Notes under the pieces: model-generated | The model's input: the letters and a program-made list of their open reading frames with translations, nothing else | Database searches by the model: none | What the model was told of the DNA's origin: nothing | Origin: Pontibacter amylolyticus | GTDB taxonomy: Bacteria > Bacteroidota > Bacteroidia > Cytophagales > Hymenobacteraceae | DNA length: 64,000 nt | Direction of reading: 5' to 3' | Assembly (NCBI RefSeq): GCF_014638845.1 | Contig: NZ_BMFP01000001.1 | Location: 1,036,681 to 1,100,680, forward strand | Made by a program: the position numbers and the translations under genes | In this document: positions 33,582-42,417 of the stretch, one piece after another | How positions within the stretch are numbered: position 1 is the stretch's first letter | Layout of the letters: the number at the start of each line of letters is the position of its first letter

Positions 33582-35063
33582 TTGGATTTTCGTTCATTTA
33601 ACCTTCACGAAGACGTGATCACCGGAATTGAGTCGATGGGCTACAATACCCCGACCCCGGTACAGCAGCAGGCCATTCCGCTTATATTAGAGCAGAAAGA
33701 TATTATTGCCTGCGCTCAGACAGGTACCGGCAAGACAGCCGCCTACCTGCTGCCACTGATCGATCGTATTTCGCACGCCAACTACGATTTCACCAGCACC
33801 CTGATTCTGGTTCCTACCCGCGAACTGGCAAAGCAGATAGATGAACAAGTGGAAGGCCTGGGCTATTTTGCCCCGGTAAGTTCTATCGCCATCTACGGTG
33901 GCAGCAAAGGCGACGAGTGGGAGCAGCAGAAACGCGCCCTCACAGGTGGTGCTGACATTATCATCGCCACACCTGGCCGCCTGATGTCGCACATGGCACT
34001 GGGCTATGTAAGACTTGACCAACTGAAGTACCTGGTGCTCGACGAGGCTGACAAGATGCTGGACATGGGCTTTATGGATGATATCCTGAAGATTGTGCGT
34101 GCGCTGCCTACAGAGCGTCAAACGCTCCTGTTCTCGGCCACCATGCCGAAGAAAATCCGTGACTTGTCGCAGCAGATTCTGCAGCAGCCTGAAGAGATCA
34201 ACCTGGCTATTTCGAAGCCTGCCGAAGGTATAGACCAGCGTTTATACCTGACTTACGACAACCAGAAACTTCCTTTGCTGGAGCACCTGATCCGGGAACT
34301 GGAGGTGTCGAACATGATCATCTTTACCTCCCGTAAGTCGAACGTGAACCAGATCGTGCGCTCGCTGCGCAAGATGGGCTTCGAGGCCGAGGGCATTATG
34401 TCTGACCTGACCCAGGAAGAGCGCGAGAAGGCACTCCAGGGCTTCAAGAACAAAAAATATAAGATTCTGGTGGCTACCGATATCCTCTCCAGAGGTATAG
34501 ACATCGACAGCCTGAGCCATGTGCTTAACTTCGACATGCCACAGGATGCGGAGGACTATGTGCACCGTGTGGGCCGTACGGCTCGTGCCGCCTCTACAGG
34601 TATGGCGATCACGTTTGTAAACGAGAACGACATGTACCGGGTGCGCAAAGTGGAGCAGCTCATAGAGCGCGACCTGCCGAAACTGCCGCTTCCGGAGGGC
34701 TTTGGCCCGGCTCCGGTTTTCGATCCGACACGCCGTGATTTTGGTCGCGGAGGCAAGGGCGGCGGAAGAGCCAGTGGTGGCAGACAGGGCGGCGGCCAGC
34801 GTTCCGGCGCAGGTGGCGGTGGAGATCGCAACCGACGCAGAGGACCAAAGCCGGAAGGCACTGCCCCGCGACCTGACGGAAACAGCCGCCCGATAAAAGC
34901 AGCCTCTCCACAGCCTAGAGCGGAGCAAGGCGCTCCGAGAGCCGAGGGGCAGGAAGGCGGCCAGAAACCAAACCGCAATCGCAGCAGGAACCGAAACCGC
35001 AAAAAGCCGGGTAATACAAACCCGCAGAACAGCAACCCACCGGTTCCGCAAGACAATAACTAA
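33582..35063 (+). CDS. DEAD-box ATP-dependent RNA helicase
   Basis: A 493-residue RNA helicase. Motifs in order are the Q motif GYNTPTPVQQQAIP (about 20-33), AQTGTGKT (45-52), PTRELAKQ, TPGRL, DEAD (about 154), SAT, TSRKSN, ATDILSRGIDI and HRVGRTAR (about 327). The tail from about 380 is rich in Gly/Arg/Asn/Pro (RGG-like), typical for RNA binding. Translation appears to start at TTG 33582, with a clear AAGGAGATAA site before it; no ATG exists until deep inside the helicase core. Confidence 0.93.
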   Translation: MDFRSFNLHEDVITGIESMGYNTPTPVQQQAIPLILEQKDIIACAQTGTGKTAAYLLPLIDRISHANYDFTSTLILVPTRELAKQIDEQVEGLGYFAPVSSIAIYGGSKGDEWEQQKRALTGGADIIIATPGRLMSHMALGYVRLDQLKYLVLDEADKMLDMGFMDDILKIVRALPTERQTLLFSATMPKKIRDLSQQILQQPEEINLAISKPAEGIDQRLYLTYDNQKLPLLEHLIRELEVSNMIIFTSRKSNVNQIVRSLRKMGFEAEGIMSDLTQEEREKALQGFKNKKYKILVATDILSRGIDIDSLSHVLNFDMPQDAEDYVHRVGRTARAASTGMAITFVNENDMYRVRKVEQLIERDLPKLPLPEGFGPAPVFDPTRRDFGRGGKGGGRASGGRQGGGQRSGAGGGGDRNRRRGPKPEGTAPRPDGNSRPIKAASPQPRAEQGAPRAEGQEGGQKPNRNRSRNRNRKKPGNTNPQNSNPPVPQDNN

Positions 35064-35103
35064 ACAGAAAGGGCCACTCCTACCGGGGTGGCCCTTTCTG
35101 TTT
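35064..35103 (+). terminator. Terminator of the helicase gene
   Basis: ACAGAAAGGGCCAC (35064-35077) pairs with GTGGCCCTTTCTGT (35088-35101), then TTT. A perfect 14-bp stem. Confidence 0.85.
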
Positions 35104-35321
35104 AAGGCGCTGCTCTGTCAGTAGCACCGCTTGTTTTCATCTATAGAAAACGGGCTTTTGTATAATATTCAGAGATTAATATATATTATTTTATACCTTC
35201 CTGATCGTTACTGTTATGTTCCACAGCATCTGTTGACAGTTCTGGTTAAAGTGAGGTGTGGAGTCGGGGCCGCTACAGCCTGATGGTAATGATCGTGTCA
35301 CTTAACTAATTTTAATCTAAC

Positions 35322-37766
35322 ATGAAGCAAACTTTACTGCTGGCGCTGCTCTGGTGCCTGACATCCTCGGCTTTTGCCCAGTCACCAATGCCGACAGGCA
35401 CTATCAAAGGTATAGTAGCCGACTCTGCTACGCAAGCTAAGCTGGACTATGTGACAGTGGTGGTGCAGGAAGCGGGGAAAAACCAGGCCATCAAGAGCAC
35501 TTTCACAAAAGACAACGGGGCCTTTGAGCTGACCGGCCTTGAGCTAAAGCAGTACCAGTTGGTGCTCTCCTATGTAGGCTATAAAACTAAAGTGCTGCCA
35601 CTCCCGGCCTTTACCGGCACCACCATCGATCTGGGCAAACTGTCGCTCGTGTCATCGGCCAAGCAACTGAAGGAAGTGCAGGTCGTGACGGAGAAGCTGC
35701 TGGTAGAGCAGGACATCGACAAGATTACCTACAATGTGGACGCTGACCCCGAAAGCCAGACCATGACGGCGCTGGACATGCTGCGTAAGGTGCCGCTGCT
35801 GAGTATGGACGCGGAAGACAACATCAAGCTGAACGGCAACAGCAACTACCGCGTACTCGTCAACGGCAAAACCTCCTCGCTGTTCGTGCGCAGCCCAAAG
35901 GATGTGTTCCGAAGCATGCCGGCCAGCTCTATTAAAAGCATCGAAGTGATCACCAACCCGCCGTCCAAGTACGAGGCTGAAGGCGTGGGCGGTATCATCA
36001 ACATCATCACGCACAAGAAAAACATCGCCGGGTATAACGGCTCGGTGAATGTGCAGGCCTCTACCCCGAAGGGAACGAACGTTGGCGGCTACCTGACGGT
36101 CAAAGCTGGCAAGGCGGGCTTTTCCGGTTACTTTGGAACGGGCACTTATAACAGCCCTGCCAATAGCAACAACCTGTACCGGGAAGACAAAATACGCCAG
36201 ACCGTACTGGAGCAGATGGGTGAGAGCCGCAACGATAACACCTATCAGTACGCCAGCGGGGAGTTCAGCTACGAAATGGACACGCTTAACCTGTTCACCG
36301 CTAACTTTGGCATGAACCTGAACAGAGGCAATAGCCTCCTGACGCAGCGTGTTGACCTGTACGATGCCACCGGCGCGCTGACACAGGCCTATACCCGTCT
36401 GAACAACGGTGATTTCACATGGAAGGGCAGCGACTTCGGAGCAGACTACCAGCGCACGTTCAAGAAAAGCAAAGACCAGCTGTTCACGCTTTCTTACCGA
36501 CTAAGCAACAGCGGCAATGGCAGCGGCTCTGATTTCATCCTGGATCCGGTGCTTAACTTCAACGGCCAGATAAGCCAGACGGATAATGACGGCAGCTCTG
36601 TGGAGCACACCATGCAGGCGGACTATGTGCAGCCGATCAAAAATCACACGCTTGAACTGGGTGTGAAAACGATCTTCCGCCTGAACAGCAGCGACTACTT
36701 TTACAGCAACCGCGACCCTGAAACGGGCAACTTTGTGATCGACCCGAACCTGAGCAATAACTTTGAGTACCGCCAGGATATCTACGCGGCCTATACCTCG
36801 CTGAGCCTCAAAAAAGGCGACTGGGGCCTGAAAACCGGTGCTCGTCTGGAAGAGACCAAGCTGGACGCCAACTTCAAGTCATCCGGCACGGTGGCCACCC
36901 CGGACTATTTCAACCTGATCCCGAACATCACCCTGTCACGCAAGTTGAAGGGAACGAGCACCATGCGTTTGTCCTATACCCAGCGCATCGAGCGGCCGAG
37001 CCTCTACTACCTGAACCCGTACGTGAACCAGATCGACCCGCTCAACATCAGCTTCGGTAATCCAAGGCTAAAACCGGCTACGAACAATGTGTTTAACCTG
37101 GCCTATAACACCTTTGTGAAGGGAACCTCCATCAATGCGAGTGTCTTCCACAACTTTACGAACAACTCTATCCAAGGCTATACCACGCTTGGCGCTGATA
37201 CGGTGGCCCGCACTACGTATGGCAACATCGGCCGTAACCAGACCTACGGTTTCTCTTTGAGCGGAAACACCACGCTGTTTAAGAAACTGAGCATCAACCT
37301 GAACTCCACTACTAACTATGTGAAGCTGACCAGCGTGATCGGCGGCTTGCCTCAGAACAACGAGGGCTTCACTTACAATGTGTTCGGCTACACGAGCTAC
37401 CGCTTCGAGAAAGGCTGGCGTGCCAGCGGCAACATTGGCTACTACTCTTCGCGCATCCTGCTGCAGGGCCGCTCTGCCGGGTATGTGTGGAACAGTATTT
37501 CGGTGAACAAGCAGTTCCTGAAAGACAACAAGGCGACGATCAGCTTCTCGGTGAACAGCCCGTTCCAGAAAAACCGCCGCTCCCTGAACGAGATCAACGA
37601 CCCGCGCTTCACCCAGAACCAGGAGAATATCTTCTTAATGCGTCGTTACAGCCTGGGCTTTAACTACCGCTTCGGTAAGCTGAAGGGAGACATTGCCCGC
37701 AAGAAGCGCGGCATCAAAAACGACGACGTGAAAGCCGGCGAGCAGCAAGGCGGCGGTGCCAACTAG
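35322..37766 (+). CDS. TonB-receptor-like outer-membrane beta-barrel protein with CarboxypepD-like domain
   Basis: An 814-residue outer-membrane protein. A signal peptide (to about residue 19, AFAQ) is followed by a carboxypeptidase-regulatory-like beta-sandwich (about 27-110: GTIKGIVADSATQAKLDYV, then G-A-F-E-L-T and Y-V-G-Y), a plug domain (about 118-235, VEQDIDKITYNVDADPE, VLVNGKTSSLF, NPPSKYEAEGVGGIINI) and a C-terminal barrel of the outer-membrane beta-barrel family. No TonB box is obvious and no SusD-like partner follows. The transported substrate is unknown. Confidence 0.9.
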   Translation: MKQTLLLALLWCLTSSAFAQSPMPTGTIKGIVADSATQAKLDYVTVVVQEAGKNQAIKSTFTKDNGAFELTGLELKQYQLVLSYVGYKTKVLPLPAFTGTTIDLGKLSLVSSAKQLKEVQVVTEKLLVEQDIDKITYNVDADPESQTMTALDMLRKVPLLSMDAEDNIKLNGNSNYRVLVNGKTSSLFVRSPKDVFRSMPASSIKSIEVITNPPSKYEAEGVGGIINIITHKKNIAGYNGSVNVQASTPKGTNVGGYLTVKAGKAGFSGYFGTGTYNSPANSNNLYREDKIRQTVLEQMGESRNDNTYQYASGEFSYEMDTLNLFTANFGMNLNRGNSLLTQRVDLYDATGALTQAYTRLNNGDFTWKGSDFGADYQRTFKKSKDQLFTLSYRLSNSGNGSGSDFILDPVLNFNGQISQTDNDGSSVEHTMQADYVQPIKNHTLELGVKTIFRLNSSDYFYSNRDPETGNFVIDPNLSNNFEYRQDIYAAYTSLSLKKGDWGLKTGARLEETKLDANFKSSGTVATPDYFNLIPNITLSRKLKGTSTMRLSYTQRIERPSLYYLNPYVNQIDPLNISFGNPRLKPATNNVFNLAYNTFVKGTSINASVFHNFTNNSIQGYTTLGADTVARTTYGNIGRNQTYGFSLSGNTTLFKKLSINLNSTTNYVKLTSVIGGLPQNNEGFTYNVFGYTSYRFEKGWRASGNIGYYSSRILLQGRSAGYVWNSISVNKQFLKDNKATISFSVNSPFQKNRRSLNEINDPRFTQNQENIFLMRRYSLGFNYRFGKLKGDIARKKRGIKNDDVKAGEQQGGGAN

Positions 37767-37783
37767 GCCCCAGGATAACGCAG

Positions 37784-37832
37784 GAGCCCCTACCCGAACT
37801 ACTAAAAGCTGGTTCCGGTAGGGGCTCTTGCT
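37784..37832 (+). terminator. Terminator after the outer-membrane receptor
   Basis: GAGCCCCTACC (37784-37794) pairs with GGTAGGGGCTC (37817-37827) across a 22-nt loop, followed by TTGCT. The tail is weak. Confidence 0.7.
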
Positions 37833-37897
37833 ATTCCGAACCATTCCTGCGCATCTGCTCGTTAAAATACACGAGCTTATACCTGAGAATCAACACC

Positions 37898-38611
37898 ATG
37901 CGCATCCTTTACATTTTCCCGCATCCGGACGACGATTCGTTCGGTCCCGCCCCTGTCATGTGGCAGCAGCTGCAGCAAGGCCACCAGGTATACCTGCTCA
38001 CCCTCACCAGGGGCGGAGCTACCAAGGTGCGGATCGAGCTGGGCCTGAGCGTGGAGGCGATGGGGGATGTCAGGTATAAGGAGATGCTGGCCGTGGAGCG
38101 GGTGCTGGGACTCACAGGTATGACGGTGCTTGACATGCCCGACGGTAAACTGGCCGAGATGGACCCGCGCGAGATTGAAAAGGTGGTGGAGACGCACATC
38201 CGTCAGATAGAACCGCAGGTGATCGTGTCATACCCGGTGCATGGTGTGAGCGGTTTTCACGACCACCTGGTGATGCACGCCGTGGTTAAGCGCGTCTACC
38301 TGGAGCTGAAGGACAGTGGCGCTGATTACCTGAAGCGACTCGCTTTCCTGACCCTTCCCAACAAAACAGAACAACCGCTGCAGTCCGGCAAATTCCTGCT
38401 GAAGCACAGTGCCCCCGCCCTGATCGACTGTGTGGTAAAACTCCGGCCCGAGGATGTGGAGATCATGAAAAAGGCGCTAAGCTGTTATGATACTTACCAG
38501 AGCGTCATCCAACAAGCAAATGTGGTGGAGTCAGTCGGCGACACCGTTTACTTCGAGATTTACCAGGAAGACCACTCACCGCCGCTGGCTAACCTGACGG
38601 AAGGGCTTTGA
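37898..38611 (+). CDS. PIG-L family deacetylase
   Basis: A 237-residue zinc-dependent N-acetyl hydrolase of the LmbE/PIG-L family, similar in type to BshB, which deacetylates GlcNAc-malate in bacillithiol synthesis. The metal motif is FPHPDDDS (His9, Asp11, Asp12), with Asp where most members have Glu in HPDDE. A second metal His lies in VHGVSGFHDHLVMH around 107-121. The start and size are normal. Other substrates are possible. Confidence 0.85.
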   Translation: MRILYIFPHPDDDSFGPAPVMWQQLQQGHQVYLLTLTRGGATKVRIELGLSVEAMGDVRYKEMLAVERVLGLTGMTVLDMPDGKLAEMDPREIEKVVETHIRQIEPQVIVSYPVHGVSGFHDHLVMHAVVKRVYLELKDSGADYLKRLAFLTLPNKTEQPLQSGKFLLKHSAPALIDCVVKLRPEDVEIMKKALSCYDTYQSVIQQANVVESVGDTVYFEIYQEDHSPPLANLTEGL

Positions 38612-38740
38612 TTTGATGGACAAAGGAGTTTTTGACAAAAGACAAAAGACCTGAGAACAGGTATATGTGGGTGCAGGTTTGATGGCAATTGCTTAACTTA
38701 GCCTATACCTTTAGGTTTCTACTTATACCTTCTCAATACA

Positions 38741-39355
38741 ATGAAAGCACTACTGCTCATCGACATACAAAACGATTTTCTTCCCGGCGGTGCGCTGGGT
38801 GTGCCAGAAGGGGATCAGATCATCCCGATCGTGAACCAGATCCAGGACCATTTTGACTTAATTGTGGCGACACAGGACTGGCATCCGACCGATCACAAGA
38901 GCTTTGCCTCCAACCACGAAGGCAAAAACCCATTTGAGACAACCGAGTTGCTCGGGCTGCCGCAGGTGCTCTGGCCTGACCACTGCCTGCAAGGTACACC
39001 TGGCGCCGACCTAGCCCCTGCCCTCGAAGTAAATAAAATAGAAGCGATTTTCCGGAAAGGCACCAACCCCGAAATTGACAGCTACAGCGGTTTTTATGAC
39101 AACGGGCGGCTCAAGTCCACCGGGCTGGCCGACTACCTGCGCGGCAAAGGCGTGACGCAGCTATACCTGGCAGGCCTGGCCGCCGACTACTGCGTGTACT
39201 ACTCCGCCATAGATGCCCTGGACGAAGGCTTTGAAACGTTTGTGCTGGAGAACGCCATTCGCGCCATCAGCCCGGAAAGCTACGAAGCGGCCCGAAAGGA
39301 CCTGCTTGAAAAAGGCGGCAGGCGCATTCAGAGCAGTGACTTATTGCCCCGCTGA
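38741..39355 (+). CDS. pncA: Nicotinamidase
   Basis: A 204-residue isochorismatase-fold hydrolase converting nicotinamide to nicotinate for NAD salvage. The catalytic Asp is in LLIDIQNDFLPGGAL (about residue 8), the Lys in FRKGTNPEIDSYSGF (about 105), and the Cys in AGLAADYCVYYSA (about 150). The metal-binding D-W-H-P-x-D-H-x-S-F motif is also present (TQDWHPTDHKSF). The length fits PncA well. Confidence 0.93.
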   Translation: MKALLLIDIQNDFLPGGALGVPEGDQIIPIVNQIQDHFDLIVATQDWHPTDHKSFASNHEGKNPFETTELLGLPQVLWPDHCLQGTPGADLAPALEVNKIEAIFRKGTNPEIDSYSGFYDNGRLKSTGLADYLRGKGVTQLYLAGLAADYCVYYSAIDALDEGFETFVLENAIRAISPESYEAARKDLLEKGGRRIQSSDLLPR

Positions 39356-39372
39356 TCCATATCTGATTTTAA

Positions 39373-39419
39373 GCTATACCTGCTTCCTGCATCGTCTATA
39401 GGAAACAAGCAGGTATAGC
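39373..39419. repeat. Inverted pair of the iterated AGGTATA word
   Basis: GCTATACCTGCTT (39373-39385) is a perfect inverted repeat of AAGCAGGTATAGC (39407-39419), with further pairing TTCCT/AGGAA inside. It lies just after pncA. It could act as a terminator-like hairpin, but lacks a clean T-run. Confidence 0.75.
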
Positions 39420-39449
39420 GGTGTTGGTAGTTATCTAGCCGATAGCGCC

Positions 39450-39490
39450 ATAAAACAACAAGAGCTGCTAATAGAGCGGCTCTTGTCAAT
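39450..39490 (-). terminator. Terminator of the aldo/keto reductase gene
   Basis: On the minus strand, ACAAGAGC (39479-39486) pairs with GCTCTTGT (39458-39465), followed by TGTTTTA. Confidence 0.75.
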
Positions 39491-39514
39491 TAGTGCGATA
39501 CCTAGTGCATTCGT

Positions 39515-40462
39515 TTAATAAGCACTCGCCTCGTCCAATCTATTAATGGCAGCCTGGTCCAGTCTGAGGCTGGCGGCTTTTACCAAATCTTCTAGCTGTT
39601 TAAGTTTTGTGGCGCTGGCGATGGGAGCCGTAATGCTAGGCCGCGCCATCAGCCAGGCAAGCGAAACACTGGCTGGCGAAGTGCTGTACTGCTCGGCCAC
39701 TTCATCCAGCGCCTGCAGAATGCGGAATCCGCGTTCATTGAGATAATTTTTCACGCCATGACCTCGTGGGCTCTGCCCCAGATCCGCCTCGGATCGGTAC
39801 TTGCCTGTCAGGAAGCCGCTGGCCAGCGCGTAATAGTTGATCACGCCAAGGCCATACCTAGTGCAGATCGGCTCTATTTCTTTTTCGTAGGCTTCGCGGT
39901 CGTAGAGGTTGTACTCCGGTTGAAAGCTCTCGTAACGCGGCAGGTTATTCTGTTCGCTTGCCTTCAGGGCCTGCTCCAGGCGCTCGCCGCTGAAGTTGGA
40001 GGCCCCGATAGCCCGTACTTTCCCCTCCTCTATCAGTTTGGCGTAAGCCTCCAGGGTTTCTTCGATGGGGGTTTCCGGGTCGTCGTAGTGCGATTGGTAC
40101 AGGTCTATGTAATCGGTCTGGAGTCGTTTGAGGGAGGCCTCTACCTGCTGCCGGATGTAGTCCTTGCCCAGGCCACCCTTGCCTTCCAACTTGGCCCCCA
40201 CTTTGGTGGCAATAATGATCTTTTCCCGCCCTCCACGCTGCTTCAACCAGTTGCCGATGATGGTTTCTGACTCACCGCCCTTGTTGCCGGGCACCCAGGA
40301 AGAGTATGAGTTGGCCGTATCGATGCAGTTAAAACCGGCCTCCACAAAGGCATCCAGCAGCTGGGAGGAGGTTGGCTCATCGGCTGTCCAGCCAAACACG
40401 TTTCCGCCAAAAACCAGGGATGCTATCTCCAGGCCAGAATTACCAAGCTTGCGTTTTTCCAT
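39515..40462 (-). CDS. Aldo/keto reductase
   Basis: A 315-residue NADPH-dependent TIM-barrel oxidoreductase. The N-terminus MEKRKLGNSGLEIASLVFGGNVFGW is typical (pieces: KLGNSGLEIASLVFGGN). Catalytic Asp and Tyr are in NCIDTANSYSSW, Lys in IIIATKVGAK, and His in DLYQSHYDDPETP. The C-terminal cofactor region PIASATKLKQLEDL is conserved. It belongs to the YghZ/AKR-type sub-branch by its Q-S-H-x-D-D motif. The substrate is unknown. Confidence 0.93.
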   Translation of the reverse strand: MEKRKLGNSGLEIASLVFGGNVFGWTADEPTSSQLLDAFVEAGFNCIDTANSYSSWVPGNKGGESETIIGNWLKQRGGREKIIIATKVGAKLEGKGGLGKDYIRQQVEASLKRLQTDYIDLYQSHYDDPETPIEETLEAYAKLIEEGKVRAIGASNFSGERLEQALKASEQNNLPRYESFQPEYNLYDREAYEKEIEPICTRYGLGVINYYALASGFLTGKYRSEADLGQSPRGHGVKNYLNERGFRILQALDEVAEQYSTSPASVSLAWLMARPSITAPIASATKLKQLEDLVKAASLRLDQAAINRLDEASAY

Positions 40463-40546
40463 GTCATCAAGATTAAAAAGGTAAATACCTTCTTACGGAA
40501 GCAGTGCGCGCAGGGTATGGCAGGTATAGCCGCCAATGCATTTCGG

Positions 40547-41479
40547 CTAGAGCACCTGCCCGATGCCGAAGAGCAGCACAAAGAGCATGGTCGTGATGGC
40601 CATCTGCTTCAGGTATGGATCGAGCTCGACGGAAGTCTTTTTGCGCCATACATTCACCCCGTTTGAGATCACGAGCGGCAGCGCCAGCACGAATAGGAAC
40701 TGCCAGGCACTGTAGAAGTGGAGCAGCACGTAGGCAAAAGCACACGTCACGCCGCACATCAGCAAAATAATATGGTAAATGCGCGCACGCTTCGGGCCGA
40801 TCCGAACAGGTATAGAGCGCTTGCCGGCCAGCACATCGGAGTTGATGTCACGGATGTTGTTTACGTTGAGCACCGCCATCGAGAAGAAGCCGCAGACCAT
40901 GGCCGGCAGTATCACCAGCGGCTCCAACTCCCGCGTCTGCAGGAAAAAAGTACCCAGCACGCCTACCAAGCCAAAGAAGATGAACACAAACACGTCACCC
41001 AGCCCGGCGTAGCCATAAGGGTTGGAGCCAGCCGTGTAGCTGATGGCTGCCCAGATAGAGGCCAGGCCAAGACCCAGGAAGATCAAAAACAGGTAGATTC
41101 CCTCCTTTCCAAATGCCACCCACAACAGCAGCAAACCCGTCACCAGCGAGAGTAGGCTGAACACGGCCATCCCCTTTTTCATGTGCTCGGCTTTGATAAT
41201 GCCTGCCTGCACCGCCCGCTTCGGTCCCTCCCGGTGCTCGCTGTCGGCCCCGTGTATGGAGTCGCCGTAGTCGTTAGCCAGGTTGGAGAGGATCTGCAGA
41301 AAGAGCGTCGTGAGCACGCAGAGGCCTACCACCACGGCGTCGAAAGCCCCGTAGGCAGCGGCCATAAAACCGCCCATACCGATGCAGGAAAAAGCCAGGG
41401 GCAGCGTGCGCGGCCTAAAAGCGGAAATCCAGGCCTTGACCAGACCTGGATTCTGCGGCATGTGATGTGTTGTATTCAA
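40547..41479 (-). CDS. menA: 1,4-dihydroxy-2-naphthoate polyprenyltransferase
   Basis: A 310-residue integral membrane UbiA-family prenyltransferase that attaches the polyprenyl tail in menaquinone synthesis. The first Asp-rich motif is NLANDYGDSIHGADSEHREGP (pieces: NLANDYGDSIHG, near 66-77) and the second is NNIRDINSDVLAGKRSIPVRIG (pieces: NNIRDINSD and GKRSIPVRIG, near 193-216). About eight membrane helices are present. Menaquinone fits the complex I subunits at 17-20 kb. An upstream M-N-T-T-H-H-M start is used; the Met at residue 7 is an alternative. Confidence 0.92.
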   Translation of the reverse strand: MNTTHHMPQNPGLVKAWISAFRPRTLPLAFSCIGMGGFMAAAYGAFDAVVVGLCVLTTLFLQILSNLANDYGDSIHGADSEHREGPKRAVQAGIIKAEHMKKGMAVFSLLSLVTGLLLLWVAFGKEGIYLFLIFLGLGLASIWAAISYTAGSNPYGYAGLGDVFVFIFFGLVGVLGTFFLQTRELEPLVILPAMVCGFFSMAVLNVNNIRDINSDVLAGKRSIPVRIGPKRARIYHIILLMCGVTCAFAYVLLHFYSAWQFLFVLALPLVISNGVNVWRKKTSVELDPYLKQMAITTMLFVLLFGIGQVL

Positions 41480-41495
41480 GGTATCTCTCTAAAAT

Positions 41496-41513
41496 CAGGT
41501 ATAGCTATACCTG
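41496..41513. repeat. Perfect 18-bp palindrome of the iterated word
   Basis: CAGGTATAGCTATACCTG, its own reverse complement, in the 40-nt gap between gpx and menA. Confidence 0.9.
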
Positions 41514-41518
41514 TCACA

Positions 41519-42112
41519 TTACTTCTGAATGGCCGCCAGGATCTCCTCTCCCATCGGCTTCACTTTGGATGGGTAAAAGGCCACTACTTTGCCGTTCTCA
41601 TCGATCAGGTATTTGCTGAAGTTCCAGCCCGGCTCCTCGTGGTTCGGGCTGTTTTTGGCCAGCCACTGGTAAAGCGGGTGCTGGTCATCGCCTTTCACCG
41701 ACACCTTCTCCATCATCTGGAACGTCACCCCGTAGTTTTTCTGGCAGAAGGCTGCGATCTCTTCTTGAGAACCTGGCTCCTGACCACCGAAGTTGTTGGC
41801 CGGAAAACCTAGGATCACCACCTTATCGCCATGCGTCTCGTGCAGCTTCTGCAGGTCGGCGTACTGCGGGGTATAGCCGCACTCCGACGCGGTGTTCACA
41901 ACCAGCACCTTTTTGCCTTTGAACTTCGAAAAGTCAATTTCCTTCCCCTCCAGGCTCTCAATTTTGAAAGAGTAGAAACCGTTGGCCTGCGCCGGCTGGT
42001 TGGTCTCTGTTGCCATATCGTTTTTCTGGTTTGTGTTGGATGATCCGCCTGTGCAGGCTGTTGATACACCTAATACAAGGCCTACTGTCAAAAGTTGTGC
42101 GATGCGCTTCAT
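41519..42112 (-). CDS. Glutathione peroxidase-family lipoprotein
   Basis: A 197-residue predicted lipoprotein (lipobox V-S-T-A-C, Cys about 20) with a thioredoxin-fold peroxidase domain. The active-site Cys is in NTASECGYTPQY (about 77), Gln in GFPANNFGGQEPGS, and Trp-Asn in PGWNFSKYLID, completing the usual tetrad. A second Cys in AAFCQKNYG can act as resolving Cys, so thioredoxin is the likelier reductant. Envelope location is inferred from the signal. It reduces hydroperoxides. Confidence 0.88.
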   Translation of the reverse strand: MKRIAQLLTVGLVLGVSTACTGGSSNTNQKNDMATETNQPAQANGFYSFKIESLEGKEIDFSKFKGKKVLVVNTASECGYTPQYADLQKLHETHGDKVVILGFPANNFGGQEPGSQEEIAAFCQKNYGVTFQMMEKVSVKGDDQHPLYQWLAKNSPNHEEPGWNFSKYLIDENGKVVAFYPSKVKPMGEEILAAIQK

Positions 42113-42179
42113 TTTTGTTTTGCTTAAGGTATACGTATATGCGGCTTAACCGGAAAATCTTGTATTTGTTTCTACTCAC

Positions 42180-42399
42180 TATGGCGCGAGCGTCCTCGCT
42201 CGTGTCTACTATCATGGGGCCTCTGGCCCATTCAAAGTTTTCCATACCGCAAGTTCAGCACTAGCGCAACTTGTGGTTAGTTAGTGGCCAGCTCAACCAG
42301 CAGTTACTAATAAGCCCAAACTGGCGGTATAATCCAGGTACAGCACTATGGGCCAGAGGCCTCACTATAATGGGCACGAGCGAGGACGCTCGCGCCATA
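42180..42399. repeat. Fold-back (BIME-like) inverted repeat element
   Basis: Two 52-nt arms (42180-42231 and 42348-42399) are reverse complements over their outer 25 and inner 14 nt, with 13-14 unmatched nt between. Each arm contains two hairpins of its own, CGAGCG-TCCT-CGCTCG and GGGCC-TCT-GGCCC. The 116-nt centre holds further pairing (CCGCAAGTT/AACTTGTGG). It fills the gap between gpx and argS, with no gene inside. Confidence 0.85.
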
Positions 42400-42417
42400 C
42401 CTGTATACTTATGACCC

